Below are positions 55,937 through 64,000 of a stretch of DNA of 64,000 nucleotides, one piece after another. Position 1 is the stretch's first letter. Each line of letters begins with the position of its first letter. Below the pieces are notes generated by a model. The model saw only the letters and a program-made list of their open reading frames with translations, ran no database searches and was not told the DNA's origin. Origin of the DNA: Actinoplanes nipponensis (GTDB taxonomy: Bacteria; Actinomycetota; Actinomycetes; Mycobacteriales; Micromonosporaceae); the NCBI RefSeq assembly GCF_016862275.1, contig NZ_BOMQ01000036.1, positions 161,301-225,300 on the forward strand. The letters run 5' to 3'. A program made the translations under genes and the position numbers.

Positions 55937-56821
55937 GTGAGCAAGCGTCGAAACCCCCGCGCCGCCGCCAACGCGGCCCCCAAGCGCCAGAAGGTGCGTG
56001 ACATCTTCGTCGCCCGGCCGTTCGAAGGCCTGGCCGACGAGCCGGAGTGGATCGCGCTGCGGGAGCTGGTTCCGGCCGCCTCCGCGCCGCTGACCCTCAA
56101 GCCCGAGATCATCGAAGAGTACGGGGACCGCCCGGTCACGCTCTCGACGGTGCTCCCGATGGCCTGGCCGGCGATGACCCGCCAGGACGGGCGCGTCTTC
56201 GTCGGGCTGCAGCGGCACGTGCAGTCCGGCGACGTGTCGCGGGACATCGCCGTGGCGATCCTGTGCGCCCTGAAGACCGAGCCGGGTGACACCGTCGCCG
56301 TGCCGGCCCTGCCCGGCGAGGGCCCGCGCCTGCAGGACATCCTCGTCGACGGCCCGCTGGACATCACGATGCACGACGGCTTCGAGTACTGGCTCGACGC
56401 CGAGCAGGCCGAGGACCCGAACGTGAAGGCTTCGCTGGAGCGGGCCAACGCGTCGATCTACCCGACCGTGCGGATGGGGGTGCCGGCCGCGTACTGGTGC
56501 CGGGTGCAGCCGGACAAGTCGCACGTGCGCTGGGTGCTGCCCCAGGACGAGGACCCGGCGCTGGACGCGCTGGCCCGCCTCTCCGCGAGCGGCGACCTGC
56601 TGCTCGGCGAGCACACCAAGTTCGCCGGGATGTTCCGGGCCCACGGCCGGCTGGTCCCGGTCTGGGATGTGCCGGGTGAGCCCGAGGCCGGCGACTGGGA
56701 GGCCCCGCTGGCCGACTTCGCCAAGCGCTACAGCGACATCCTGGCCGAGACGGCGCCGCTGGACGCCGCTGGACGCCGCGCCAAGCAGGGTCTGGTGAGC
56801 CGGCAGCTGACGCTGCGCTGA
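55937..56821 (+). CDS. DUF5926 family protein
   Basis: 294 aa, GTG start: MSKRRNPRAAANAAPKRQKV. Basic N-terminal tail, then RDIFVARPFEGLADEPEWIA, LRELVPAASAPLTLK, YGDRPVTLSTVLPMAWPAMT, QRHVQSGDVSRDIAVAIL and WVLPQDEDPALDALARLS. These match DUF5926, a conserved actinobacterial family (often called preprotein translocase SecA-like in annotations without evidence). Cytosolic; function unknown. Leaderless: TAGGCT, 8 nt, GTG 55937. Confidence 0.85.
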   Translation: MSKRRNPRAAANAAPKRQKVRDIFVARPFEGLADEPEWIALRELVPAASAPLTLKPEIIEEYGDRPVTLSTVLPMAWPAMTRQDGRVFVGLQRHVQSGDVSRDIAVAILCALKTEPGDTVAVPALPGEGPRLQDILVDGPLDITMHDGFEYWLDAEQAEDPNVKASLERANASIYPTVRMGVPAAYWCRVQPDKSHVRWVLPQDEDPALDALARLSASGDLLLGEHTKFAGMFRAHGRLVPVWDVPGEPEAGDWEAPLADFAKRYSDILAETAPLDAAGRRAKQGLVSRQLTLR

Positions 56822-56831
56822 CGGCCGCGCT

Positions 56832-56865
56832 CCGTTCGGCGGGGTGCGCTTCCCCCGCCGAACGG
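56832..56865 (+). terminator. terminator after the DUF5926 gene
   Basis: CCGTTCGGCGGGG (56832-56844) and CCCCGCCGAACGG (56853-56865) form a perfect 13-bp stem, 11 nt after the stop. Confidence 0.8.
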
Positions 56866-56902
56866 GACGGACAGGCTCGCGTGTGGTCCGTACAGTGCCG
56901 GT

Positions 56903-57976
56903 ATGCGCTTGTCCATCGCCGCGCCGGTCGCCGCGGCAGTTCTGCTGTCCGTCCTGCCGGCCGCACCGGCCCTGGCCGAGGCGGACACCGCGGCGCCGGA
57001 GGTCCACTCGATCACCTTCGCCGAGTCGTCGGTGACGGTGTCCGGCCTCGAGACCCACTTCGTCGAGGTGCGGGTCCGCCTGACCGACGAGACCGGGGTC
57101 CAGCAGCAGGACTACGTGCCCAGCGACCAGGCGGCCGGCCCCTCCGTGGAGGTCGACGGCGGTCTCAACCGCTACGTCGTGCTGCGCCGGGTCGAGGGCA
57201 CCGACCAGGACGGGATCTGGGCCGGATCGATGCCGGTCACCTCGGCCTGGAGCGGGACGATCGAGCCGGTCGGCATCAACGCGATCGACAAGACGTTCCG
57301 CAACACCCTGGACCTCGATCCCCGTACGGTCGTCGACACCCCGAGCCTGCAGGTGCAGAGCTCGCACCGGCCGATGATCGAGATGACCTTCGCGCCGGAG
57401 CCGGCCGACAGGACCAAGCCGGTGACGCAGCGGATCCGGGCCTGGGACAACACCACCGGCGACCCGTGGCCCAGCCTGCCGTTGCAGGTCGGCTCCGACA
57501 ACAGTTGCGTGGAGGACGCGGGGACCCTGTCCGCGCGGACCGGCGCCGACGGCATCTACCAGCGGACGCTGAACGCCAACGAGGCGCAGTGGCTGCAGTG
57601 CGCCTGGGTGACCGGCACGGCCCGGCCCGGCGTGCCCTGGCCGCCGACGATGCTCGCGGTCGACAGCGCCCACGTCCGCTACAGCCGCTACGCGGTGAGC
57701 GCGACGCCCGCCGCGACATCCGTGCCGGCCGGCACCAACGTCAACGTCGACGGCAACGTCACGCCGCTCGCGGTGGGCAAGACCGTACGTTTGCAGCGGC
57801 TCTACCCGGACAACATCTGGCGCCAGGTCAGCACCGGTCAGGTCCGGGCCAGCGGCCGGTACACCGTGGTGGCCACGCCGGGAGGCCAGGCCACGTACTC
57901 GTACCGCGTCTACGCGCCGGGTGACGCCGCCGCGGTCGGCGGGACCTCGAAGGTCTTCACCATCCGGGGCACCTGA
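56903..57976 (+). CDS. secreted Ig-like/beta-rich hypothetical protein
   Basis: 357 aa. Signal peptide (MRLSIAAPVAAAVLLSVLPA, cleavage after ALA near 25). Mature protein is beta-rich: an N-terminal domain with VHSITFAESSVTVSGLETHF and VEVRVRLTDETGVQ, a middle domain with a Cys pair (SDNSCVEDAG, QCAWVTG), and a C-terminal domain TPAATSVPAGTNVNVDGNVT...KTVRLQRLYPDNIWRQVSTG that resembles bacterial Ig-like repeats of adhesins. Ligand unknown. Leaderless: TACAGT, 6 nt, ATG 56903. Confidence 0.78.
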   Translation: MRLSIAAPVAAAVLLSVLPAAPALAEADTAAPEVHSITFAESSVTVSGLETHFVEVRVRLTDETGVQQQDYVPSDQAAGPSVEVDGGLNRYVVLRRVEGTDQDGIWAGSMPVTSAWSGTIEPVGINAIDKTFRNTLDLDPRTVVDTPSLQVQSSHRPMIEMTFAPEPADRTKPVTQRIRAWDNTTGDPWPSLPLQVGSDNSCVEDAGTLSARTGADGIYQRTLNANEAQWLQCAWVTGTARPGVPWPPTMLAVDSAHVRYSRYAVSATPAATSVPAGTNVNVDGNVTPLAVGKTVRLQRLYPDNIWRQVSTGQVRASGRYTVVATPGGQATYSYRVYAPGDAAAVGGTSKVFTIRGT

Positions 57977-57994
57977 GCGCGCTACATTGCGTCG

Positions 57995-58735
57995 ATGGAG
58001 GACCGCTTCGCCGGCGACGCGCTCGACCTCTCGGTGTGGCTGCCGTACTACCTGCCGCACTGGAGTTCGCGCGCGTCGTCCGCGGCGACGTACCGGGTCA
58101 CCGGTGGTGAGCTGCGGCTGAGCATCCCGCCCGAGCAGGGCCTGTGGTGCCCGGAGCTGCACGAGGAACCGCTGCGCGTGTCCGGCATGCAGAGCGCGAG
58201 CGGCTCCGGGCCGGTGGGCAGCCCGAGCGGTGGTCAGCCGTTCCGCGACGACCTGCTGGTGGCCAGCGAGGAACCGGAGTTCCGGGGCTACACCCCGCTC
58301 TACGGCCACGTCGAGGTGCGCGCCCGCGGCGTGCTCTCCCCGCGGTCCATGATGGCCTGCTGGCTCGCCGGCATCGAGGACAAGCCGCAGCACTCGGGCG
58401 AGATCTGCGTGATGGAGATCTTCGGCGACGCGGTCCGGCCGGGCTCCGCCGACGTCGGCCTCGGCCTGCACGCCTTCCGTGACCCCGTCCTGACCGAGCA
58501 GTGGTCCACGGTGCCGCTCGACATCGAGGTCACCGAGTTCCACACGTACGCGGTCGACTGGCAGCCCGGCTCGCTGGTGTTCAGTGTGGACGAGGCCCGG
58601 GTACGCCGGATCGACCAGTCCCCGAACTACCCGATGCAGCTGATGCTGGCGGTCTTCGACTTCCCCGGCAAGGCCACGGGCGAGGACCAGGCGCCCGTGC
58701 CGGAGCTGATCGTCTCGCACGTACTGGGGTCGTGA
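57995..58735 (+). CDS. glycoside hydrolase family 16-like protein with altered active-site motif
   Basis: 246 aa, no signal peptide. Concanavalin-like beta-jelly roll: YTPLYGHVEVRARGVLSPRS, MMACWLAGIEDKPQHSGEIC, VMEIFGDAV, FHTYAVDWQPGSLVFSVDEA and NYPMQLMLAVFDFPG. The GH16 catalytic motif E-[I/L]-D-x-x-E appears as E136-I-C138-V-M-E141: both Glu are kept but the middle Asp is Cys. It may be a laminarinase-type enzyme of a divergent clade or a lectin-like derivative. Lack of a signal peptide is odd for GH16. Leaderless: TACATT, 6 nt, ATG 57995. Confidence 0.78.
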   Translation: MEDRFAGDALDLSVWLPYYLPHWSSRASSAATYRVTGGELRLSIPPEQGLWCPELHEEPLRVSGMQSASGSGPVGSPSGGQPFRDDLLVASEEPEFRGYTPLYGHVEVRARGVLSPRSMMACWLAGIEDKPQHSGEICVMEIFGDAVRPGSADVGLGLHAFRDPVLTEQWSTVPLDIEVTEFHTYAVDWQPGSLVFSVDEARVRRIDQSPNYPMQLMLAVFDFPGKATGEDQAPVPELIVSHVLGS

Positions 58736-58741
58736 CGCCCG

Positions 58742-59944
58742 TCAGAGTGGCACGCGCTCGATCGGGCAGCTCATGCAGCGCGGGCCGCCCCGGCCGGAGC
58801 CCAGCTCCGAGCCGCTGATCGCGATCACCTCGATGCCCGCCCGCTCGAGCTGGGCGTTCGTCTCGACGTTGCGCTCGTACGCCACGCAGAGCCGCGGCGC
58901 GATCGCCAGCGTGTTGTTGCCGTCGTCCCACTGCTCGCGTTCCGCGGTGACCGGGTCCAGGCCGGTGTCGATGATCCGCAGCCGGTCGATGCCCATCGCC
59001 TCCGCGGCCGCGTCCAGGAACGGCCGGGACGGGCCGACCGTCGGCTCGCCGTCGAAGCCGGCGGTCACCGGGTACGCCCGCAGGGTGTCCGCGATGTTGG
59101 GGTACATCACCACCGCGTCGACGTCGACCATCGTGCAGACCGTGTCGAGGTGCATGGTCGCGCGTTCCTGGGCGATCGGCACCGCCAGGATGGTGTGGGC
59201 CAGCCCGGCCGCGAACACCCGGCGGGCGAGCCGCTCGGCGCCGGCCGGCGTGGTGCGCTCGCCGACGCCGATCGCCAGCACGTTCGGCGCGAGCAGCAGC
59301 ACGTCGCCACCCTCCACATGCTCCAGACCGGGCTGGTAGAGCAGCTCGGTGCCGGCGAAGCGCGGGTGGTGGGTGTAGATGGCCCGGGTCAGGGTGGTCT
59401 CCCGGTCGCGGGCCGGCATGGCCAGGCTGGTGACCGCCACCCGGTCGCGCACCCAGACCGAGGAGTCGCGGGTGAACAGCAGGTTGGGCAGCGGGTCGAT
59501 GACGAAGTCCAGCCGGTCCATGAGCTGGTAGACCAGCCCGCCCGAGCGGCCCGGTCCCGGCTTGACCTCCTCGTGGGCCAGCCCGGCCATCAGCACCTGG
59601 GCCAGCTCGCGCGGCGCCAGGTCGGCCAGGTGGGCGGCGACCCGCTCGCGCAGGGTGTCGCCGAGCCGGGAGGTGTCCAGCACGCTCGCGGTCAGCGCCT
59701 CCCGGGCGGCGCTCACGGCCAGCGTCTGCTCCAGCAGTTCGCCCAGGTAGAGCACCTCGACGCCGCGCTGGCGCAGGGCGGCGGCGAACGCGTCGTGCTC
59801 CTCCTGGGCCCGGCCCACCCAGGGGATGCCGTCGAACAGCAGGGAGTCGTTGTTGCGCGGGGTCAGTCTCGCGAGCTCGGCGCCGGGCCGGTGCAGCATC
59901 ACCGTGGCAAGCCGGCTCACTTCGCTGTCGACGTAGTGGGCCAC
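58742..59944 (-). CDS. arcA: arginine deiminase
   Basis: 400 aa, GTG start. All motifs: [72 protein letters not shown], and catalytic Cys390 in [15 protein letters not shown]. Converts arginine to citrulline and ammonia. No arcB or arcC adjoins it, so it is probably used for nitrogen release or acid response rather than a complete ADI operon. Leaderless: TAGGCT, 6 nt before GTG 59944. Confidence 0.95.
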   Translation of the reverse strand: MAHYVDSEVSRLATVMLHRPGAELARLTPRNNDSLLFDGIPWVGRAQEEHDAFAAALRQRGVEVLYLGELLEQTLAVSAAREALTASVLDTSRLGDTLRERVAAHLADLAPRELAQVLMAGLAHEEVKPGPGRSGGLVYQLMDRLDFVIDPLPNLLFTRDSSVWVRDRVAVTSLAMPARDRETTLTRAIYTHHPRFAGTELLYQPGLEHVEGGDVLLLAPNVLAIGVGERTTPAGAERLARRVFAAGLAHTILAVPIAQERATMHLDTVCTMVDVDAVVMYPNIADTLRAYPVTAGFDGEPTVGPSRPFLDAAAEAMGIDRLRIIDTGLDPVTAEREQWDDGNNTLAIAPRLCVAYERNVETNAQLERAGIEVIAISGSELGSGRGGPRCMSCPIERVPL

Positions 59945-60257
59945 GGGACGAGCCTAGGGCGGATCGGCCGTCCCGGCGCGCTCACCGGAAGTCCGGCCGC
60001 AGAGCCGCACGCCGTGGAGCCGGACTGTGACTTAGCGCGCAGATTTTTGAGACAACGCTGCGCTAGCAAGGTAGGTAAGGCTAACTTGGCGGGGACGTTT
60101 CGGATTCTTGGGGAGCCCTAGGTCGCGTGATGCACCATACGGAAAAAGAACTTGTCCGTGAATGCGGCATTCATCCCCACTCATTCCGCTTTCTTTCCGG
60201 TCCGATGACTTGCTTGAGTACCGGGTCCAACACGTACCGTAGTGGAAAGAGAGCCCG
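59945..60257. other. 313-bp divergent intergenic region
   Basis: Contains the leaderless arcA promoter at its left edge, a possible iron box (60071-60089) and AT-rich patches (CAGATTTTTGAGAC, GGAAAAAGAAC, TTTCTTTCC). GTACCGTAG about 20-25 nt before the next start may be a -10. No gene seen. Confidence 0.5.
60071..60089. promoter_or_regulatory. possible IdeR/DmdR iron box
   Basis: GTAGGTAAGGCTAACTTGG matches the 19-bp consensus TTAGGTTAGGCTAACCTAA at 14 positions, including the central AGGCTAAC. It lies about 170 nt upstream of the NERD-like gene at 60258. Sequence match only. Confidence 0.45.
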
Positions 60258-61016
60258 ATGGACCTTTTGCCGGAGGTCGCAGTGACTGTCTTCCCCGCAC
60301 GCCCTGCCCTGCCCGTACCGTCCCGCAACTATCCGCCCGCCATCGATCCTCGGCGCACCGCACCGCCCGCGGCGCTCGAGCCTCGCCCCAGCCCCGTCGA
60401 GTGGGCCCGCCGACGCCGCGCCGAGCGCGACGCCCGCCGCCTCGAGGCCGCCGGTGCTCGCGCACTGACCCGCCTCGACCGGCTCGGACCCGCCTGGCAC
60501 ATCGTCGACTGGCCCCGCACCGACTCGCTGGGCCACGAGAGCGACCCGACCGACGACCGCGCCGGATTCCTCGCGATCGGCCCGGGCGGCGTCTACGCCG
60601 TCACCGTCGCCGACCACGGCCGCGCCCGCGTGCTGATCGCCGGGGACGTCGTCCAGATCAACGGCAAGCGCCCGGCGTACGTGGCCGAGGCGCGCCGTGA
60701 CGCCAAGCGCGCCGGCCGGGCGATGAGCTCCGCCGTCGGCCTGAGCGTGCCCGTGACCCCGGTGCTGGCGTTCGTCGGCTCCGGCGTGATCAGCGTGCAC
60801 GGCCTGCCGAAGGACTGCCTGGTCGCCACCCACAAGGAGCTCGACCGGCTGCTGATCGCCGGTGGCGCGCGGATCTCCCCCGCCACCGCCGGCAAACTGT
60901 CAGCAGTGGCACAACAGCCCGCCACCTGGGCGAACGCGCCCTACCGGCCCACCGGGGACTACCGGTGGCTGCCAAGCGGCCAAACGGCCGCTGACAAGCG
61001 GGCGACCCGCCGGTAA
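60258..61016 (+). CDS. NERD-like (nuclease-related) domain protein
   Basis: 252 aa. Start ATG 60258, or GTG 60282 which has GGAGG 5 nt upstream (shorter by 8 residues). A Pro-rich N-terminus, a basic helix (EWARRRRAERDARRLEAAGA), then LDRLGPAWHIVDWPRTDSLG, DRAGFLAIGPGGVYAVTVAD and VQINGKRPAYVAEARRDAKR, the GTKNLFVI/K-type core of NERD-like proteins, followed by VTPVLAFVGSG and LVATHKELDRLL. Close homologues are common in actinomycetes and have no assigned role. Confidence 0.72.
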   Translation: MDLLPEVAVTVFPARPALPVPSRNYPPAIDPRRTAPPAALEPRPSPVEWARRRRAERDARRLEAAGARALTRLDRLGPAWHIVDWPRTDSLGHESDPTDDRAGFLAIGPGGVYAVTVADHGRARVLIAGDVVQINGKRPAYVAEARRDAKRAGRAMSSAVGLSVPVTPVLAFVGSGVISVHGLPKDCLVATHKELDRLLIAGGARISPATAGKLSAVAQQPATWANAPYRPTGDYRWLPSGQTAADKRATRR

Positions 61017-61167
61017 CGTTCCTTCCGAGCACCGCCTGCCGTCGAGCTGACGTCAGCGACGCCGGCCGGACACCCGACAATCGAGGCTAAGCTTCGGATC
61101 GGGCGGGTCCGGCCGGAGTCAGGTCACGTCGGCCCGTCCGGCGTCGGATGAAGAGAGGGAGGTGCGG

Positions 61168-61638
61168 GTGGCGCACGTCGAGCTCTCACTCTCGGGAGCG
61201 TTCGTGCCGCAGGCGCGTACGCCGGCCGAGTCCGAGTTCGTCTCCAGCGTCGACCGCTGGGCGGCGACGGTCTGGCAGGCCGTCGAACCCTGTCTGGTCA
61301 TCGACACGGCGTTCCGGATCGTGGCCGTGTCGCCGTCGGCGAGCGAACTCCTCGGCCTGGGCAAGGGCCTCGACGCGGTCGGGCAGCCCCTGCTCGGCGG
61401 CGACGGCTCACTGCGGCTGATCGACTTCACGGCCGGCGGGGGCGACCTCACCGAGCAGGAGATCGAGAAGATCCCGCCGCTGCTCGCGCTCACCAGCGAG
61501 CGCCTGGCCCGCGGCCTCATGCGCGTCCAGCCCACCGGCGAGGACAGCCATCTGACGGTGGACGCGATCGCCACCCCCCTGGTGGAATCCGGCCGGGTCG
61601 CGGCGTCGCTGACCTTCTTCTCGGCAATCCGGTACTAG
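61168..61638 (+). CDS. PAS-domain protein
   Basis: 156 aa, GTG 61168 (GGGAGG 5 nt upstream; GTG 61162 overlaps that site). One PAS domain: WQAVEPCLVIDTAFRIVAVS, PSASELLGLGKGLDAVGQPL, and a final VDAIATPLVESGRVAASLTF. No output domain, so it is a stand-alone sensor or scaffold. Conserved upstream of the ACT gene and prephenate dehydratase region in related genomes, as I recall. Confidence 0.75.
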   Translation: MAHVELSLSGAFVPQARTPAESEFVSSVDRWAATVWQAVEPCLVIDTAFRIVAVSPSASELLGLGKGLDAVGQPLLGGDGSLRLIDFTAGGGDLTEQEIEKIPPLLALTSERLARGLMRVQPTGEDSHLTVDAIATPLVESGRVAASLTFFSAIRY

Positions 61639-61713
61639 TCACCCTTTCGTGTGGCGATCAACGCACCCGCTACCCATTGGGATCGTGGGGGTCCGGACCG
61701 TAGTGTTCCCCTC

Positions 61714-62106
61714 ATGCTCGATCTAGATCTGCTACCAGCGGAGTACGCGGTGTGCCGGCTGCCGGCCGGTTCAGCCCTGCCGGCCTCCCTGAGCAGCGGT
61801 CCGGACGACAAGAGCGTCATCTCGGTGACCTGGGCGCCTGACGAGCTGTCGGTGATCTGCCCGGCCGACCGGGTGCCGGACGGCGCGACCGTCGAGGCGT
61901 CCTGGCGCTGCCTGCGCGTCGTCGGCCCGCTCGACCTCGCGCTCACCGGCGTGCTGGCCTCGCTGATCGGCCCGCTGGCCGACGCCCGGGTCAACATCGT
62001 GGCGTTCTCCACGTACGACACGGACTATCTGCTCATCCCCCAGGTGCGGCTCACCGAGGCGGTCGACACATTGACCGCCGCCGGTCACCGGCTCGCCTCC
62101 GCCTGA
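61714..62106 (+). CDS. ACT domain protein (CASTOR/ACT_7-like)
   Basis: 130 aa, MLDLDLLPAEYAVCRLPAGS. Tandem ACT-like halves: SVISVTWAPDELSVICPADR and WRCLRVVGPLDLALTGVLAS, LIGPLADARVNIVAFSTYDT, DYLLIPQVRL. This is the ACT_7 arrangement of amino-acid-binding regulators. Ligand unknown. Leaderless: TAGTGT, 7 nt, ATG 61714. Confidence 0.85.
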   Translation: MLDLDLLPAEYAVCRLPAGSALPASLSSGPDDKSVISVTWAPDELSVICPADRVPDGATVEASWRCLRVVGPLDLALTGVLASLIGPLADARVNIVAFSTYDTDYLLIPQVRLTEAVDTLTAAGHRLASA

Positions 62107-62144
62107 CCGCAGCGGGACCCGGCCGGAAGTCCTACCATGGGCGC

Positions 62145-62750
62145 GTGCAGCGCAACGTCCGCCACCGGCTCCTGGCCCTCGCCGGGCTCCTGACGCTGCT
62201 CGCCGGGTGCGGGGAACCGCCGGCGCCCCCACTGACGGCGCCACCGCTGGACGGCAGCACAGGCGCCTCCACGTCCGCCTATCCGCTCCCGAGCGGCCTC
62301 ACCGTGCCCGCGCCCGTGCCCACCGGCATCCTGCCGCCCGCCACGCTGCCGACGGTGCCGTACGTACCGCCCGCGACGCTGCCGCCGGTCGCCACGACGC
62401 CGCCGCGGACCACCACCACGACCACCACCCCGCCGGCCCCGACGGTGTCCCTCGCGCCGAAGTGCCGCAGCGGGCCGACGCCGGCGCAGATGCTCGCCGT
62501 CCTGAAGGGCCTGCCGGGGATCCCGGACCGCAAGCTCGCCGTGGCCGACGGCCCGTACTGCGCGGGATCCTGGCAGTTCGCCGCGGTGCAGATCGCCGGC
62601 GAGGACCCGAAGGAGGCCGAGCAGCTGTTCGTCGTCACCACGGGCACGCCCACCGCCCTCAAGGTGATCGAGGCGGGGACCGACGTCTGCAGCGTCGAGG
62701 TGCAGAGCAAGGCGCCCGCCGGCATCCGGGCCCGGGCCTGCGGGGCCTGA
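62145..62750 (+). CDS. lipoprotein with Pro/Thr-rich linker
   Basis: 201 aa, GTG start. Lipobox LLAGC (Cys22) after a short hydrophobic stretch, a long Pro/Thr linker (about 25-105, including TTPPRTTTTTTTPP) and a small C-terminal domain with three Cys (APKCRSGPTP, DGPYCAGSW, TDVCSVEV, plus ARACGA). Anchored outside the membrane. Function unknown. Leaderless: TACCAT, 6 nt, GTG 62145. Confidence 0.8.
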   Translation: MQRNVRHRLLALAGLLTLLAGCGEPPAPPLTAPPLDGSTGASTSAYPLPSGLTVPAPVPTGILPPATLPTVPYVPPATLPPVATTPPRTTTTTTTPPAPTVSLAPKCRSGPTPAQMLAVLKGLPGIPDRKLAVADGPYCAGSWQFAAVQIAGEDPKEAEQLFVVTTGTPTALKVIEAGTDVCSVEVQSKAPAGIRARACGA

Positions 62751-62805
62751 CCGGACGGCGAGCCGCCCGCACCGCCGTACGGGCGGTTGCCGCTAGGCTC
62801 GGCCC

Positions 62806-63762
62806 ATGCCGGGAAACCCGCCCACCCGCTTCGTCTACCTCGGCCCCGAGGGCACCTTCACCGAGCAGGCGCTGCGCACCATCCCCGCCGCCGAGCACGG
62901 CATCCGTACGCCTGCCCGCAGCGTCCCCGAGGCGCTGGAGGCGGTACGCAGCGGGGAGGCCGACGCCGCGCTCGTGCCGCTGGAGAATTCCGTCGGCGGG
63001 GCCGTACCGGTCACCCTCGACGAGCTCGGCACCGGCGCGCCCCTGGTCATCACCCGCGAGGTGGTGCTGCCGGTGGAGTTCGTCCTGGCCGCCCCCCGAC
63101 TGACCGGCCTGCACCGGATCCGGTCCGTGGCGGCGCACCCGCAGGCCTCCGCCCAGTGCCGCACCTGGCTGAGCACCCACCTGCCCGACGCCGTGGTCGT
63201 GGACGTGCTGTCGAACGCGGCGGCGGCGATCAGCACCGCGGCCGGCGAACACGACGCGGCCATCTGCGCGCCGATCGGGGTCCCCCGCAACGGCCTGACC
63301 GTCCTGGCCGAGAAGATCTCCGACCACGCCGACGCCGTCACCCGCTTCGCGCTGCTGACCCGCCCCGACAAGCCCGGCCCGCCCACCGGCGACGACGTGA
63401 CCTCCCTGGCCGTGATGATCGACCACGACCGGGTCGGGGCGCTGCTGTCGGTACTCACCGAACTGGCCGTCCGCGGCATCAACCTGTCGCGGATCGAATC
63501 CCGCCCCACCGGCGAACAGCTCGGCGTGTACGTGTTCTTCCTGGACTGCACCGGGCACGTGGCGGAGCCGCGACTGGGCGAGGCGCTGCAGGGGCTGCGG
63601 CGGATTTGTGCCGAGGTGCGGTTCCTGGGGTCGTACCCCCGGCACCGCTGGTCGACGGCTGCGGCTGCGGAGCCGCTGCCGTCGCAGCCGGGTCTGACCA
63701 ATGCGGACTTTGCGGATAGTGCGGCTTGGCTTTCGCGTTTGCGCGCTGGTGACCCGAGCTGA
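62806..63762 (+). CDS. pheA: prephenate dehydratase
   Basis: 318 aa. Periplasmic-binding-like catalytic domain (1-190): RFVYLGPEGTFTEQALRTIP, DAALVPLENSVGGAVPVTLD and the TRF motif in ADAVTRFALLTR. ACT regulatory domain (about 205-285) with GALLSVLTELAVRGINLSRI and the Phe-binding ESRP. Converts prephenate to phenylpyruvate; feedback inhibited by Phe. Leaderless: TAGGCT, 6 nt, ATG 62806. Confidence 0.95.
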   Translation: MPGNPPTRFVYLGPEGTFTEQALRTIPAAEHGIRTPARSVPEALEAVRSGEADAALVPLENSVGGAVPVTLDELGTGAPLVITREVVLPVEFVLAAPRLTGLHRIRSVAAHPQASAQCRTWLSTHLPDAVVVDVLSNAAAAISTAAGEHDAAICAPIGVPRNGLTVLAEKISDHADAVTRFALLTRPDKPGPPTGDDVTSLAVMIDHDRVGALLSVLTELAVRGINLSRIESRPTGEQLGVYVFFLDCTGHVAEPRLGEALQGLRRICAEVRFLGSYPRHRWSTAAAAEPLPSQPGLTNADFADSAAWLSRLRAGDPS

Positions 63763-64000
63763 CGTTCGGCGGGGTTCTGCCCTGTAGGGAGCCGGCAGGT
63801 CGGTGATCGGGTGCTGCCGGGTTTGCCTCAGGAGTTGGTTTGGGGTGGTGCCGCGCTCGCGCTGCCTACTCGCACTCTGCCCGCCGTTGCGCTCGAACGG
63901 CTCTGCCCGCCCACTCCGCCGTTCCGCTCGCTCGCACCGCCCGCCGCTGCGCCCGCCCGCTCCACCCCGCCGCTGCTCCCGCTCGCACCACCCCGCCGCC
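63763..64000. other. low-complexity tail, no gene seen
   Basis: After GTAGGGAGCCGGCAG the sequence becomes C-rich with repeated CCGCTCGC, GCCCGCC and CACCCCGCCGC, similar to the repeat-rich stretch at 32.6-33.3 kb. No start with a ribosome site and no domain. Confidence 0.5.

Overview
The window is a very GC-rich (roughly 70% or more) actinomycete chromosome segment. GTG starts are frequent, many genes look leaderless, and the EccB, LCP, DUF5926 and DUF5324 families are present. The gene set and the rhomboid-cyclophilin-DUF5324 neighbourhood suggest Micromonosporaceae, for example Actinoplanes, fairly near the replication origin. This assignment is inferred from gene content; no database was searched.

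Left end (1-2.5 kb): the start of a quinone oxidoreductase, a secreted GH30 glycosidase with a ricin-type CBM13 domain, and tRNA-Ser(TGA). From 2443 to 10802 lies an integrated element bounded by a 31-bp direct repeat of the tRNA-Ser 3' end. It has an integrase whose catalytic Tyr is moved out of frame by a 2-nt insertion, an excisionase, the C-terminal remnant of a DUF3987-type replication protein, and a lower-GC three-gene operon on the opposite strand. That operon encodes an ABC/AAA15-21-type ATPase (5448-6731), a TOPRIM/DUF4435-like protein (6721-7659) and a DUF262 protein (7670-9322). I read it as a candidate anti-phage system related to the PARIS ATPase-TOPRIM pair with an added DUF262 component. 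It is the most interesting item in the window.

10.8-19.2 kb: a secreted protein, a small NTP-binding kinase-like protein, SoxR divergent from a split transketolase, a thiolase, PH-like proteins, an unusual PASTA membrane protein, a rhomboid protease and a cyclophilin. 19.3-24.7 kb: DUF5324, the type VII secretion protein EccB, CorA, a PLP aminotransferase and a Nudix hydrolase. 24.7-29.9 kb: an overlapping trio (nucleotidyltransferase, sn-glycerol-1-phosphate dehydrogenase-like enzyme, CDP-alcohol phosphatidyltransferase) that could make a CDP-activated polyol phosphate and an unusual phospholipid or phosphodiester, followed by an arylsulfotransferase-family protein and a glycosyltransferase. 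30-34 kb: an Fpg/Nei glycosylase, a polyprenyl glycosylphosphotransferase, and about 1.4 kb of repeat-rich non-coding DNA.

34-49.4 kb: a LytS/LytTR two-component pair, a cluster of four DnaA boxes, an OmpR/HisKA two-component pair, a DUF4173 membrane protein, two sodium:solute symporter modules each preceded by a small partner membrane protein, an ABC exporter, and an auxiliary-type tryptophanyl-tRNA synthetase with what looks like a complete ribosome-mediated attenuator (leader peptide with one Trp codon, anti-terminator, terminator). 49.4-64 kb: a nucleotide-sugar epimerase/decarboxylase, two LCP cell-wall ligases, rhodanese, glycerophosphodiesterase, an orphan PAS histidine kinase, DUF5926, a secreted protein, a GH16-like protein with an altered active-site motif, arginine deiminase, a NERD-like protein behind a possible iron box, PAS and ACT proteins, a lipoprotein and prephenate dehydratase.

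More than 20 genes start 6-8 nt downstream of a TAnnnT-like hexamer. Leaderless transcription is therefore inferred to be common here, and I used it to choose several start codons.
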